A stretch of DNA of 64,000 nt. Origin: Lachnospiraceae bacterium (GTDB lineage Bacteria; Bacillota; Clostridia; Lachnospirales; Lachnospiraceae). Each line of letters starts with the position of its first letter. Within the stretch, counting starts at the first letter, position 1. The stretch covers positions 4,532 to 68,531 of the forward strand of contig VSND01000010.1 in assembly GCA_009774145.1 (NCBI GenBank). The letters are read 5' to 3'. Position numbers and translations under genes: made by a program. The notes beneath the pieces are model-generated. The model was not told the DNA's origin and did not search any database. It saw only the letters and a list, made by a program, of their open reading frames with translations. Below, piece by piece: positions 24,861 to 33,988 of this stretch.

Positions 24861-26195
24861 CTAGTTTTCATCATCCAGATCATCCAGATCGATAATCTCC
24901 AGATCCAGATCATCCTCTTCGTCCTCTTCCTCTTCCCAGTGCACAGGCTCCTGAAAATCAGACTCGTTCTCCTCCAGGTTTCCGGTTACGTAGGAACTGG
25001 ACCCCGACTGGTCCCCGGATTCCTCCATCTCTTCCTCTTTTGGCATCTCCATCTTTCTCATGCGAAGGTACATCAGAATCAGCACGTTCAGCAGCACCAC
25101 AACGAGAATGATGAGGATCAGAATCGTATACAGCCTCCTGGCCATGATCCGGTCATAACGCTGAGCCTGTTCGCTCGCTTCCGCCCGCAGCCCGATTTCC
25201 TTTTCCTCCAGTTCCAGAATATAATTCTGTTCTCCCTGATATGCCACATCGTCAAACAGCTGCAGGGAATTCTTGTCATAGTCATAGCTGTACCATGCTT
25301 TTTCCCCGTCCTGGTTGATCCCATAGATCAAATATCTGTTTGTATCATCCTGAATCTCGTCCACTCCGTCAATGATCACATGCTTCAGAGCCGGAATCTC
25401 GTACTTGGGGCCCCACCCCAGATTCACCGGTGTGTAACGGGTCGGTACATGAACACCTTCTTCCGGTTCAATGAAGATCACATCATCGTTCCCGCTCTCC
25501 ATCTGTACAAAAGGAATCACGTTCCCGGTATCCGGGTTATAGACAAAATCATCCCGGTAGCTTCCGTTGTCGCTCCTGAGCCTTACCACATACAGATCCA
25601 GCGTATTGTGCTTCAGCACCCGGCTGTCAATTCCCTGAATGTCCAGATGGACGGCCTCAAAGCCTTCGATGTTATCCGGACGACGCACATAAAAGGTTCT
25701 TTCGTCAATCACGAAACTGGCACGGGTTCCATCCTCTTCTTCCCCGCTCTCTTCCTCCGTCTCTTCCGAAGAAACCGGCTCTCCGCTCAGCACATCGATC
25801 TCGGTTCCGTCCACAACAATCGTACATGCCGTGACGGCAACCGCAGCATTTCCGTCTTCATTCCCCTGAAACCTCACAGAAAAGGAAACCTCTTTGCTGT
25901 CAGGCCTGCTGCTCAGCTGAACGCTTCCATTTCCGCCGTTTCCGGAGAAATTATCCCCGCCGCTTCCGGACACATAGGTCAGAAGCTCCCGGTCATAAGA
26001 AAGAGTCAGGGTTACGCTCTCCATTGCCTCATCATTTGTAATCGTATATTCAGCAGCAACCATTTCATCAGCCGTTACCGTCAGTTCGGTATCTCCTTCC
26101 ACGGAAGGCGCCGCCAGAACCGTTATACCGGAACATAACAAAAAGCCCGCCATCAGAATTCCTGCCAGTCCTGATAAATATCCTCTACTTTTCAT
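24861..26195 (-). CDS. Membrane-anchored surface protein with cohesin-like domain
   Basis: 444 aa. It has a signal peptide (about 1-28, ending VLAA), a beta-rich cohesin-like module (about 30-140), an acidic linker (SSEETEEESGEEEDG), a second extracellular region (about 155-340), a single membrane helix (LYTILILIILVVVLLNVLIL, about 357-376) and an acidic cytoplasmic tail ending DLDDLDDEN. The architecture suggests a surface receptor or scaffold anchored in the membrane. No cellulosomal dockerin protein is in the window, so a cellulosome role is not implied. Promoter at 26238-26266. Confidence 0.75.
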   Translation of the reverse strand: MKSRGYLSGLAGILMAGFLLCSGITVLAAPSVEGDTELTVTADEMVAAEYTITNDEAMESVTLTLSYDRELLTYVSGSGGDNFSGNGGNGSVQLSSRPDSKEVSFSVRFQGNEDGNAAVAVTACTIVVDGTEIDVLSGEPVSSEETEEESGEEEDGTRASFVIDERTFYVRRPDNIEGFEAVHLDIQGIDSRVLKHNTLDLYVVRLRSDNGSYRDDFVYNPDTGNVIPFVQMESGNDDVIFIEPEEGVHVPTRYTPVNLGWGPKYEIPALKHVIIDGVDEIQDDTNRYLIYGINQDGEKAWYSYDYDKNSLQLFDDVAYQGEQNYILELEEKEIGLRAEASEQAQRYDRIMARRLYTILILIILVVVLLNVLILMYLRMRKMEMPKEEEMEESGDQSGSSSYVTGNLEENESDFQEPVHWEEEEDEEDDLDLEIIDLDDLDDEN

Positions 26196-26237
26196 ACAAT
26201 ATTCTCTCTTTCCAAGCCTGTTTTGCCTTGAACCACT

Positions 26238-26266
26238 ACAATAAGGCTTTCACAGGAGAAAGTCAA
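26238..26266 (-). promoter_or_regulatory. Promoter of the cohesin-like gene
   Basis: TTGACT (26261-26266), a 17-bp spacer and TATTGT (26238-26243) on the minus strand, just after the purD stop. Confidence 0.6.
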
Positions 26267-26302
26267 CCGGTTTCACAAAACTTTCATGAAACTTTTACGT
26301 TT

Positions 26303-27586
26303 TCAGAGCGCCTGATCTGCCTCATCAATGGCTTTTCCAATATCAGATCGGCAGTATTTGTTGTCAAAATCCACCCATTTTACCGCTTCATAGGCATTGG
26401 CGCGTGCCGTCTTCAGGTCTTTTCCGGTGGCCGTCACGCCCAGGACGCGTCCGCCGTTTGTTACCAGCTTCCCGTCCTTCTTCATGCTGGCTGCATGGAA
26501 GACATTGTATCCTTCCCGGTTCTTAAAGTTCTCCAGACCCCGGATCTCATAGCCCTTCTCATAGCGGACCGGATAACCTTCGGATGCCAGCACCACACAG
26601 ACTGCCGCGTTATCCTCGAACTCCAGTTCGATTCTGTCCAGCGTCCCGTCCACACATGCTTCCAGCACTTCCACAATGTCATTTTTCATGCGCGGCAGCA
26701 CCACCTGCGCCTCCGGATCGCCGAAACGCGCATTGTATTCCAGGACCCTGGGCCCCTTTTCCGTCAGCATGAGGCCAAAGAAGATCACTCCTTTGAATGC
26801 TCTTCCTTCTGCCGCCATGGCGTCTACCGTCTTCTGATAGATATATTCTTTACAGAAAGCATCCACTTCATCCGTGTAAAAAGGACTGGGGGAAAAGGTC
26901 CCCATACCGCCGGTATTCAGCCCCTGGTCCCCATCCAGCGCCCGCTTGTGATCCTGGGCAGAGGTCATGGTTTTGATCGTCTTTCCGTCCACAAAACTCA
27001 GCACCGATACTTCCCTTCCGGTCATAAATTCTTCGATCACCATCCGGCTGCCGGCCTCGCCGAATTTTTTGTCCGTCATGATGGATTTTACGCCTTCCCG
27101 GGCTTCCTCCAGCGTGTTGCAGATAAGAACGCCTTTTCCAAGCGCCAGCCCGTCCGCCTTCAGAACGATGGGCATGGAAGCCGTCTCCAGATAAGCCAGC
27201 GCTCTGTCCGGATCGTCAAAATTCTCATATGCCGCTGTGGGAATCCCGTATTTCTTCATCAGGTCTTTGGAAAACGCCTTGGAACCCTCCAGGATTGCCG
27301 CATTTTTCCGCGGTCCGAATACCCGGATACCTTTTGCCTCGAACACATCCACGATGCCGCCCACCAGCGGGTCGTCCATGCCGATGACCGCCAGATCAAT
27401 CTCTTTTTCCTTTGCAAATGCAGCCAGGCGCTCAAATTCCATGACGCCGATGTCCACGCATTCTGCACATTCTTCGATTCCTGCATTGCCCGGCGCACAG
27501 TAGATTTTGTCCACCTTCGGACTCTGCGCCGCTTTCCATGCGATGGCATGCTCTCTGCCGCCGCCGCCTACGATCAATATCTTCAT
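26303..27586 (-). CDS. purD: Phosphoribosylamine-glycine ligase
   Basis: ATP-dependent step 2 of purine synthesis (GAR synthetase). 427 aa. N-terminal GGGGREHAIAWK, an ATP-grasp fold with LKADGLALGKGVL, and the PurD signature RFGDPEAQVVLPR. The start at 27586 is preferred over 27598 because GGAGG is 7 nt upstream; the earlier ATG overlaps that site. Last gene of purE-purM-purN-purD. Confidence 0.97.
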   Translation of the reverse strand: MKILIVGGGGREHAIAWKAAQSPKVDKIYCAPGNAGIEECAECVDIGVMEFERLAAFAKEKEIDLAVIGMDDPLVGGIVDVFEAKGIRVFGPRKNAAILEGSKAFSKDLMKKYGIPTAAYENFDDPDRALAYLETASMPIVLKADGLALGKGVLICNTLEEAREGVKSIMTDKKFGEAGSRMVIEEFMTGREVSVLSFVDGKTIKTMTSAQDHKRALDGDQGLNTGGMGTFSPSPFYTDEVDAFCKEYIYQKTVDAMAAEGRAFKGVIFFGLMLTEKGPRVLEYNARFGDPEAQVVLPRMKNDIVEVLEACVDGTLDRIELEFEDNAAVCVVLASEGYPVRYEKGYEIRGLENFKNREGYNVFHAASMKKDGKLVTNGGRVLGVTATGKDLKTARANAYEAVKWVDFDNKYCRSDIGKAIDEADQAL

Positions 27587-27598
27587 ACTGTCCTCCAC

Positions 27599-28225
27599 TT
27601 ACTGTATCTCCATGACCTTTCCATCGGCCACCCGGATCTTCCCGTTTGCAATCAGATCGATCGCCTTTGGCATGATCACCCATTCTGCTTCTTCCATCAC
27701 CCGCTGCTGCAGCGCCTTCGGCGTATCTCCCGGTTGGACTTCCACTGCCTTCTGAAGGATGATCGGGCCGGTATCGGTCCCTTTGTCTACAAAATGCACC
27801 GTGGCGCCGGTCACCTTTACCCCCCGCGACAGGACGCCCTCATGCACCTTCAGTCCGTAATAATCCGTTCCGCAAAAAGAGGGAATCAGCGACGGATGGA
27901 TATTGATGATCCGGTTCTCGTACCGTTCCACGATCTTTTCCGGAAGAACCACAAGGCACCCGGCCAGAACCACCAGATCCGCTCCTGACCGCTGAAGCGC
28001 CGCCAGAAGGGCATCGTGGAAGGCTTCCCGGTCCTCATAGTCTTTCGGCGTGATGCAGCATGCGGGGACTCCCGCCTTTTTTGCCCGTTCCAGCGCATAC
28101 GCATTCCGGTTGTTGCTGATCACCGTCTCAATCTTCGCATTGGTGATCCGCCCGTCGTCAATGGCATCCATGATCGCCTGCAGGTTCGTTCCGCCGCCGG
28201 ATACGAGGACCGCCAGCTTTAACAT
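27599..28225 (-). CDS. purN: Phosphoribosylglycinamide formyltransferase
   Basis: Uses 10-formyl-THF to formylate GAR (step 3). 208 aa, standard length. VSGGGTNLQAIMDA is at the N-terminus, the catalytic His is in INIHPSLIPSF, and the catalytic Asp in DKGTDTGPII. It overlaps purM by 7 bp. Confidence 0.97.
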   Translation of the reverse strand: MLKLAVLVSGGGTNLQAIMDAIDDGRITNAKIETVISNNRNAYALERAKKAGVPACCITPKDYEDREAFHDALLAALQRSGADLVVLAGCLVVLPEKIVERYENRIINIHPSLIPSFCGTDYYGLKVHEGVLSRGVKVTGATVHFVDKGTDTGPIILQKAVEVQPGDTPKALQQRVMEEAEWVIMPKAIDLIANGKIRVADGKVMEIQ

Positions 28226-29244
28226 AATACGACTCCTTTTTCTCCCTTTTCGACAATTCCCACCACATAAGGATCTTCGCCGGCGGCCCGAATGGCTTCC
28301 ATGGCCTTCTCCGTATCCGCCGGATCCACTGCCAGTACCATGCCAAGCCCCATATTATAGGTATTGTACATCATATCTTCTGCGATGTTTCCGTCTGTCT
28401 GCAGCATGCGGAAAATCGGAAGCACCGGGTAGCTGTCCTTCTTTACCACGGCCCGCACGCCGTCCGGAAGCATCCGCGGAATGTTCTCATAGAACCCTCC
28501 TCCGGTGATATGACTGCAGCCCTTGATGGTAACGCCTGCCTCTTTGACCCCGCGCAGCGCCTTCACATAGATCTTCGTGGGACGAAGCAGCGCTTCCCCA
28601 AGCGTGCTGCCAAGACTGTCGTAGTATGTATGCAGCGCTTCTTCGCTCATCCGGAATACTTTGCGCACCAGAGAAAAACCGTTGCTGTGCACGCCGGAAG
28701 ACGCGATACCGATCAGGGTGTCTCCCTCTTTGATATCCGCTCCGGTAATCAGATCCTTTTCATCCACAATCCCGACGGCAAAACCCGCCAGATCGTATTC
28801 ATCCTCCGGGTAGAATCCCGGCATCTCCGCGGTCTCCCCGCCGATTAACGCCGCGCCTGCCTGCCTGCAGCCCTCTGCCACACCGCTTACGATGGTCGCA
28901 ATCTTCTCCGGATAATTCTTTCCGCATGCGATATAGTCCAGAAAAAACAGCGGTTCTCCGCCTGCACAGGCAATATCATTGACGCACATCGCCACGCAGT
29001 CGATGCCGACGGTATCATGCCGGTCCATCAGAAATGCCAGTTTCAGCTTCGTTCCCACACCGTCCGTGCCGGACACCAGCGTCGGTTTTTCCATATTCTT
29101 GAAAGCACTCATGGAAAATGCTCCCGAAAAACCGCCCAGGCCTCCCAGTACTTCCGGCCGCATGGTCGCTTTTACATGCTCCTTCATCAGTTCCACCGAT
29201 CTGTAACCGGCCTCAATGTCAACACCTGCGTTCTTATAATCCAT
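28219..29244 (-). CDS. purM: Phosphoribosylformylglycinamidine cyclo-ligase
   Basis: AIR synthetase, step 5 of purine synthesis. 341 aa. Signatures are SGTDGVGTKLKLAF, GGETAEMPGFY and GIASSGVHSNGFSLVRK. It is separated from purE by 128 bp with no visible terminator, so the four pur genes are probably one transcript. Confidence 0.97.
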   Translation of the reverse strand: MDYKNAGVDIEAGYRSVELMKEHVKATMRPEVLGGLGGFSGAFSMSAFKNMEKPTLVSGTDGVGTKLKLAFLMDRHDTVGIDCVAMCVNDIACAGGEPLFFLDYIACGKNYPEKIATIVSGVAEGCRQAGAALIGGETAEMPGFYPEDEYDLAGFAVGIVDEKDLITGADIKEGDTLIGIASSGVHSNGFSLVRKVFRMSEEALHTYYDSLGSTLGEALLRPTKIYVKALRGVKEAGVTIKGCSHITGGGFYENIPRMLPDGVRAVVKKDSYPVLPIFRMLQTDGNIAEDMMYNTYNMGLGMVLAVDPADTEKAMEAIRAAGEDPYVVGIVEKGEKGVVLC

Positions 29245-29372
29245 CTGCTATCCTCCTGTCAGAGTCCTGCACCTGCCGTTCACAATCTCCCGGATCCGTA
29301 AAAGATTCCGAACCGCCCCTGCATCTGCAAAATCCTTTCGGGCGTCGTCCCGGCAGCTGCTGTTATTATGTT

Positions 29373-29888
29373 TTACCTCATCTGCGCCAGATACGCCTGA
29401 TATCCCATCTCATCCAGCTTTTTGGCTTTTCCTTCCACTTCCTGCTTCATCTCTTCCGAACAGGCCTTCAGCCGCTTCAGAAGCTCTGCATCCGACGTTG
29501 CCAGGATCTTTGCCGCCAGGATTCCTGCGTTGGCGCCGCCGTTGATCGCCACCGTTGCCACCGGAATACCGCTGGGCATCTGCACAATGGAATACAGAGA
29601 GTCCACGCCGCCCAGATCCGAAGTCTTCATGGGAATGCCGATGACCGGCATCGGAAAGATCGCCGCACACATGCCCGGAAGATGCGCCGCCTTGCCTGCT
29701 CCTGCGATGATCACTTTGAAGCCTTTTTCTTCCGCGCCTCTGGCATACTCAAAAAATACATCCGGCTCCCTGTGAGCGGAGATGATCGTCATCTCATAAT
29801 CCACTCCCAGCTTCTCCAGTACCTCTGCCGCCCTGCTCATAACCGGAAGATCCGAATCGCTGCCCATCACAATTCCTACTCTTGCCAT
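29373..29888 (-). CDS. purE: N5-carboxyaminoimidazole ribonucleotide mutase
   Basis: Class I PurE, interconverting N5-CAIR and CAIR. 171 aa from the chosen start, which has AAGGAG 8 nt upstream; a longer in-frame reading to 29960 runs into the promoter leader. MGSDSDLPVM and ISAHREPD form the active site. It is the first gene of the purE-M-N-D operon, with a TTGACA-17-TAAGAT promoter 90 bp upstream. No PurK partner is in the window. Confidence 0.96.
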   Translation of the reverse strand: MARVGIVMGSDSDLPVMSRAAEVLEKLGVDYEMTIISAHREPDVFFEYARGAEEKGFKVIIAGAGKAAHLPGMCAAIFPMPVIGIPMKTSDLGGVDSLYSIVQMPSGIPVATVAINGGANAGILAAKILATSDAELLKRLKACSEEMKQEVEGKAKKLDEMGYQAYLAQMR

Positions 29889-29979
29889 TTTCAGTCTCCT
29901 TTTCTCCAATGGTTTATTATGACATTTTATAAGTGCTGCTAATAAATAAATCGTGATCATTTATTTTAACTTATGAGTT

Positions 29980-30008
29980 ATCTTACCGTGACTCCTCCGG
30001 CTTGTCAA
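29980..30008 (-). promoter_or_regulatory. Promoter of the purEMND operon
   Basis: Perfect TTGACA (30003-30008), a 17-bp spacer and TAAGAT (29980-29985) on the minus strand. The ~90-nt leader shows no guanine-riboswitch core. Confidence 0.65.
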
Positions 30009-30018
30009 GACGGAACTG

Positions 30019-32079
30019 TCACGCATCAAAAGGCCGGTTCAGTTCTTCCGTCCCAGGCAGAACAAATCTTCCGCTTTGAATCAGCAGCGTCCGGCTGCCG
30101 TCTTCGTGAACGACTGCGATCTCCTGAAGTTCGTCATAGGGAATCGTGATATCTGTGTGACAGTTAAAATATGCCTTCTGGATATCTTCTTTCCGAAGAG
30201 CGGAACACTCGTTTTCCTTTGCAATCATCCGCTTGCCGTCCGGATTGCAGGTTTTTACATCCTCTTCCCAGGAAAAACAGGTATCTCCCACTGCAAAATG
30301 CGGCCCCATCTTCTCTGCAATCAGAATCGGCATCCGGCCTCCGATCCCGTACTTTTCTGCTGCCACATAGGCGGTGGTATTGGTTCCGACGGCAAACTCG
30401 CCCAAGGGAAGCGTGTCATGGTGCATCAGTACATTTTCCCGGATATAACGGCGGTTTTCCTCCTCCTGCTCATAATTTCCGCAGGTATAATCCGTGACCA
30501 TGCCGTCCCGGAAAGTGAGTTTCAGATCTTTATAAAACAGCCCGTCCAGATAAACGCCTGTCACATGGAGCACGCCCTCTGTTCCGGCAAGCACCGGCGA
30601 TGTAAACACCTCTCCCACCGGTATGTTCACATCCGCCACACAGTTTTCAAAAACCGTCTCTTTTTCGGGTTCCTGAATTCCGGCAAGCATCACCCTGAGA
30701 TCGGTATGGTTGTCCCCTTTTCCCAGAACGTGAACGGATACTCCCGTATCCAGCACATCGATCAGCTTCTGCTGAATCTGCTGCCACGTCCGGTAATCCA
30801 GCGTATTGATCTTCACGGTCTCCCGGAAAATCTCCTCAAACTGCGGACCGATGTCCGGAACCGGAAACGCAATGATCGTAAAACTTCGCTCCTCCCCGGG
30901 AATATACTCATTGACGATCTGTCCCGCACGGCTGTTAAGCGCCACCTGAATCTCCTGCTGCTTTGCATCCAGCTTCAGCGCTTCCGGCTTCGTCTTCGGT
31001 GCAAACGGAACCTCTCCGAAGACCTCCATCACCGCCGGTCCCGCATGCGTATGCGCCAGCTCCCTGTACTGTTCATAAACCGTCCTGAGTACGCCGGCCT
31101 TTCGTTCTGCAAACGCCCTGTCCATAAAAAGCGCCGCATCTCCCTTGTGGTCATAGTCATACTGCTTATTGGGAGAAGAACTGTAATACCCGATCTTACC
31201 GTTCTGCTGCCTGTTCACTCTGCCCACAGCCGCCCGGTATATGATACTCTGAAGCCCCATGGCTTCAAAATTCTTCACCGCCTGACGGATGATCCGTTCA
31301 AAGCCCAGACAGTAACGGATGTTGACCGTTTTCTTCCGGTGCAGCGGCTTTCCCGCCACCTCAAAACCGATCCGGTAGCCTTCCGTGAATACGGAGGCAA
31401 TCCGGTCAATCTCTTCCTGAGAAAGCCCGGCCAGAAAACGGCTCATACGGATCTCCGTGTCGCTGACGTACTCTCCGAACTGATACAGATACCGCACATC
31501 CTCCAGATCCGCCTCCATAATAATATCCCTTGCAAAAGACAGGGACGGATCCAGCTGTTCCTGCACCCTTTTCGCCACCATCACATCGCTGTAATCGCTG
31601 ATAAACCAGTATATATCCGATGCCAGCTGTTCTCTGGACGGAGCCTCTCCGCCTGTAAATTCACTGTGTATCTGCAGAAAAAGCTCCATGCAGATGAGCA
31701 TCTCCTCCGTCCGGCGCTCACAGGCATAGACGATCATGCCCCGAAGCTCTGCATAGAGAAAGGACAGGATCTGGCCGTATGTATCCGAAAGCTCAGACAC
31801 GGCATACGCCGGATTGGCATAGCTGGATTCATAAGCCTCGCCCGTGATATCTCCATAAAGTCTGTCATTCCATGCCTGAAGCTGCCCCAGGGAAGCCGTC
31901 TTCAGCCAGCCCGTCTCCGCCTTTTCCAGGGCTTCCAGCATCAGAAGCACAAACTCTGCCGTCTTTTTAAAACAGGCTCCGGTCTTTCCTTCCACCTCCG
32001 GTTCTTCTGCAATCTCTCTGACCCGGTCACTGGCAAGCCTCCAGCGTTCCATCTGAATCTCTTCCATCTCTTTTGTCAT
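30019..32079 (-). CDS. M29-family (thermophilic-type) aminopeptidase
   Basis: 686 aa from the chosen start, which overlaps the DUF6142 stop by 4 bp. The C-terminal half is an M29 metallo-aminopeptidase: GKGDNHTDLRVML, ADVNIPVGEVFTSP (metal Glu), LGEFAVGTNTTAY (Glu) and EKMGPHFAVGDT (His and Asp). The N-terminal ~300 residues are an all-helical extension absent from the ~410-aa founding enzymes. Cytosolic peptide turnover is likely. It is the last gene of the VanZ-DUF6142-aminopeptidase set. Confidence 0.88.
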   Translation of the reverse strand: MTKEMEEIQMERWRLASDRVREIAEEPEVEGKTGACFKKTAEFVLLMLEALEKAETGWLKTASLGQLQAWNDRLYGDITGEAYESSYANPAYAVSELSDTYGQILSFLYAELRGMIVYACERRTEEMLICMELFLQIHSEFTGGEAPSREQLASDIYWFISDYSDVMVAKRVQEQLDPSLSFARDIIMEADLEDVRYLYQFGEYVSDTEIRMSRFLAGLSQEEIDRIASVFTEGYRIGFEVAGKPLHRKKTVNIRYCLGFERIIRQAVKNFEAMGLQSIIYRAAVGRVNRQQNGKIGYYSSSPNKQYDYDHKGDAALFMDRAFAERKAGVLRTVYEQYRELAHTHAGPAVMEVFGEVPFAPKTKPEALKLDAKQQEIQVALNSRAGQIVNEYIPGEERSFTIIAFPVPDIGPQFEEIFRETVKINTLDYRTWQQIQQKLIDVLDTGVSVHVLGKGDNHTDLRVMLAGIQEPEKETVFENCVADVNIPVGEVFTSPVLAGTEGVLHVTGVYLDGLFYKDLKLTFRDGMVTDYTCGNYEQEEENRRYIRENVLMHHDTLPLGEFAVGTNTTAYVAAEKYGIGGRMPILIAEKMGPHFAVGDTCFSWEEDVKTCNPDGKRMIAKENECSALRKEDIQKAYFNCHTDITIPYDELQEIAVVHEDGSRTLLIQSGRFVLPGTEELNRPFDA

Positions 32080-32390
32080 CCCCCCATTCCCAACAGATAG
32101 ATGCCGACAAATGCCATCAGCACCAGCCCGTTCAGCATACATCCCGCATAGGGAAATCCTTTATAAGTATCTTCCTCTCCAAGTGCCCGGACACCATGAT
32201 ACAGTCCCGTCAGTGCCAGAAGCAGCGCCAGTAATCCGAGAACCGCAATCGGTTTCCCTGCCTGACCGTATTCCGTATAGGCAGCGCCCACCATCCCTCC
32301 TGTCAGGAGCAGGGATATCACGCCGAGAATACTTGAGCGGATACCGGTGCGGGACTGATTTCTGACCGTAAATTTATATCGTCTCTTCAT
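32076..32390 (-). CDS. DUF6142-like small membrane protein
   Basis: 104 aa from MKRRYKFTVRNQ. A basic N-terminus is followed by three hydrophobic segments (SSILGVISLLLTGGM, VLGLLALLLALTGLY, LNGLVLMAFVGIYLLGM), the layout of the Lachnospiraceae DUF6142 family. The start at 32390 is chosen for its AAAGGG site; a longer reading overlaps vanZ further. It overlaps the VanZ gene by 17 bp and the aminopeptidase by 4 bp. Function unknown. Confidence 0.75.
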   Translation of the reverse strand: MKRRYKFTVRNQSRTGIRSSILGVISLLLTGGMVGAAYTEYGQAGKPIAVLGLLALLLALTGLYHGVRALGEEDTYKGFPYAGCMLNGLVLMAFVGIYLLGMGG

Positions 32391-32847
32391 ATATTCCCTT
32401 TTCTTTTTTCCAAAATACAATCCGGTAGACTCCATACCCGATGCAGCCGCCCAGGGTATTAAGGAGCATGTCATCCACATCACAGCTCCCTACCCGGAGA
32501 ATCAGCTGTGAGACCTCTATGAAAAGCGTCAGTTCAAAGCTCAGCAGGGCAACCTTCCAAAACCCCATCCTTTTCTTTTGCATCGCCGGAAGAAGGGCGC
32601 CGTACGGCACAAAGCCGATCACATTTCCCAGAAGATTCCAGAATACCATCCATGGACCGATCTGCCTGCGGTATGCGATATAGCGCCTGATCTCACGAAA
32701 CGGAACCAGATTATAGCGATAATCTCCCTCCAGCATCGTACGTCCCCATTCCTCTGCAAAAAACATCAGATATACCAGAAGCAGAAGATAGAGGCCAAAG
32801 AAAACACGGCTTGCCTGCCGGATATATTTTTCTGTCTCCCTTTTCAC
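32374..32847 (-). CDS. VanZ-family membrane protein
   Basis: 157 aa with four or five hydrophobic segments. VanZ motifs include NLVPFREI in the first loop, NVIGFVPYG, and ELTLFIEVSQLILRVGSCDVDD, whose acidic residues are typical of the family. VanZ proteins give low-level teicoplanin resistance in enterococci, and most homologues have unknown roles in the cell envelope. It is the first gene of the set ending with the aminopeptidase. Confidence 0.88.
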   Translation of the reverse strand: MKRETEKYIRQASRVFFGLYLLLLVYLMFFAEEWGRTMLEGDYRYNLVPFREIRRYIAYRRQIGPWMVFWNLLGNVIGFVPYGALLPAMQKKRMGFWKVALLSFELTLFIEVSQLILRVGSCDVDDMLLNTLGGCIGYGVYRIVFWKKEKGIYEETI

Positions 32848-32868
32848 ATAAAGCTCCTTCTATTATAT

Positions 32869-32919
32869 AAAAAGCTGCTGTAAACACTGCCCTCTGACCG
32901 GACAGTCATCTACAGCAGC
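32869..32919 (-). terminator. Terminator of the pyr operon
   Basis: Minus-strand GCTGCTGTA / TACAGCAGC arms (32874-32919) with an inner ACTG / CAGT pairing, followed by TTTTTA. It closes pyrF-K-D-E and the small membrane gene. Confidence 0.85.
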
Positions 32920-32929
32920 CATCGTCCTG

Positions 32930-33085
32930 TCAGAACATCAGGTCAGATTTTCCTTTCAGCAGACGGGCCCCGTTGATGATCATCAGGATCCCCGTCACAA
33001 TACCGGTCACCAGCACAATGATGCCGATGGCCAGATCTCCGGCTCCCACATTTGCCATGGTCTTGTAGGTTTTCTCATTATTCAT
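32930..33085 (-). CDS. Small membrane protein co-transcribed with pyrE
   Basis: 51 aa (MNNEKTYKTM...). A short polar N-terminus is followed by one long hydrophobic helix (DLAIGIIVLVTGIVTGILMI) and a basic tail. The ATG at 33085 has GGGAGG 8 nt upstream; earlier in-frame ATGs overlap the ribosome site. It overlaps pyrE by 8 bp. No family is recognised. Its place in the operon suggests conservation with pyrimidine genes rather than a known function. Confidence 0.7.
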   Translation of the reverse strand: MNNEKTYKTMANVGAGDLAIGIIVLVTGIVTGILMIINGARLLKGKSDLMF

Positions 33086-33773
33086 GTACATATCCTCCCT
33101 GTCGTACCCCATACTGTTCATAGTATGCGTCAATCGCTGTCTTTAATGCATCATCAATGATAACTTTTCCCTTATACGGGCGGTTATACAGGTGCTCCAC
33201 CACCTCCGCCATGGTCACGATCGCCGTCGTCTGAAGACCGTAGACCTCCTGAATCTCCTGCAGCGCGCTTTTTTCGCCCTGTCCTCTCTCCATGCGGTCC
33301 ACGGACACCACAAGGCCTACAGGATGCACTTCTCCCTGCGCCCGGATGATCGGAAGCGTCTCCTGGATCGAAGTTCCCGCCGTCGTCACATCCTCGATGA
33401 TAACGACCCGGTCCCCGTCACCCATGGGGCTTCCCAGCAGGATACCCCGGTCCCCATGATCCTTGACTTCTTTTCGGTTGGAACAGTAGCGGATATCCCT
33501 GCCGTACTGTTCGCTGATGGCGATCGTCGCCGCAACCGTCAGCGGGATCCCCTTATATGCCGGACCAAACAGGACGTCAAAATCCAGTCCGAAATGATCG
33601 TGGATCGCCTTTGCGTAATATTCCCCCAGCTTCCGAAGCTGCGCCCCGGTACGGTAAAATCCGGTATTTACAAAAAACGGAGTCTTTCTGCCGCTCTTTG
33701 TCACGAAATCTCCGAACTTCAGAACCTGGCAGTCGATCATAAATTCAATAAATTCCTGCTTGTACTGTTCCAT
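33078..33773 (-). CDS. pyrE: Orotate phosphoribosyltransferase
   Basis: Adds PRPP to orotate to give OMP. 231 aa. The PRPP motif VVIIEDVTTAGTSI and the substrate loop GPAYKGIPLTVA are clear. It follows pyrD after a 215-bp gap that contains a long palindrome. Confidence 0.95.
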   Translation of the reverse strand: MEQYKQEFIEFMIDCQVLKFGDFVTKSGRKTPFFVNTGFYRTGAQLRKLGEYYAKAIHDHFGLDFDVLFGPAYKGIPLTVAATIAISEQYGRDIRYCSNRKEVKDHGDRGILLGSPMGDGDRVVIIEDVTTAGTSIQETLPIIRAQGEVHPVGLVVSVDRMERGQGEKSALQEIQEVYGLQTTAIVTMAEVVEHLYNRPYKGKVIIDDALKTAIDAYYEQYGVRQGGYVHE

Positions 33774-33873
33774 CTATCTCATAACCTCCATCCACTTTGT
33801 TCAGGATCATTGTAAATTTCCTCCATCTTACCATAGATAAAGAACATTTTCAACGCAGGATTTTCAGCAGAAA

Positions 33874-33974
33874 GGGGCTTTTGCAATACAGAACTCTGCC
33901 TGTGCCCTGTGTCTGCTCCAATCCGCACAGCGTTTCAGGACGCACCATCCGCATTCTGTTTTGCAAAAGCCCCT
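33874..33974. repeat. Long palindrome between pyrD and pyrE
   Basis: Two 21-bp arms (33874-33894 and 33954-33974, one mismatch) enclose about 59 nt. No long U-run follows on either strand. In build it resembles the hairpin at 15404-15480, and both share a TTGCA...AGAATGC pattern near the arm. It may act as an mRNA-processing or stability element inside the operon. Confidence 0.7.
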
Positions 33975-33988
33975 CCGTACCAGAACCT

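Noticed and set aside
29245..30018. Guanine riboswitch for the pur genes
   Set aside because: The purE leader lacks the conserved riboswitch core; only a promoter is visible.
24939..32100. Long plus-strand open frames opposite the cohesin-like, purD and aminopeptidase genes
   Set aside because: They are antisense shadows of genes with clear families. Composition is His/Arg/Leu-rich as expected for reverse frames.
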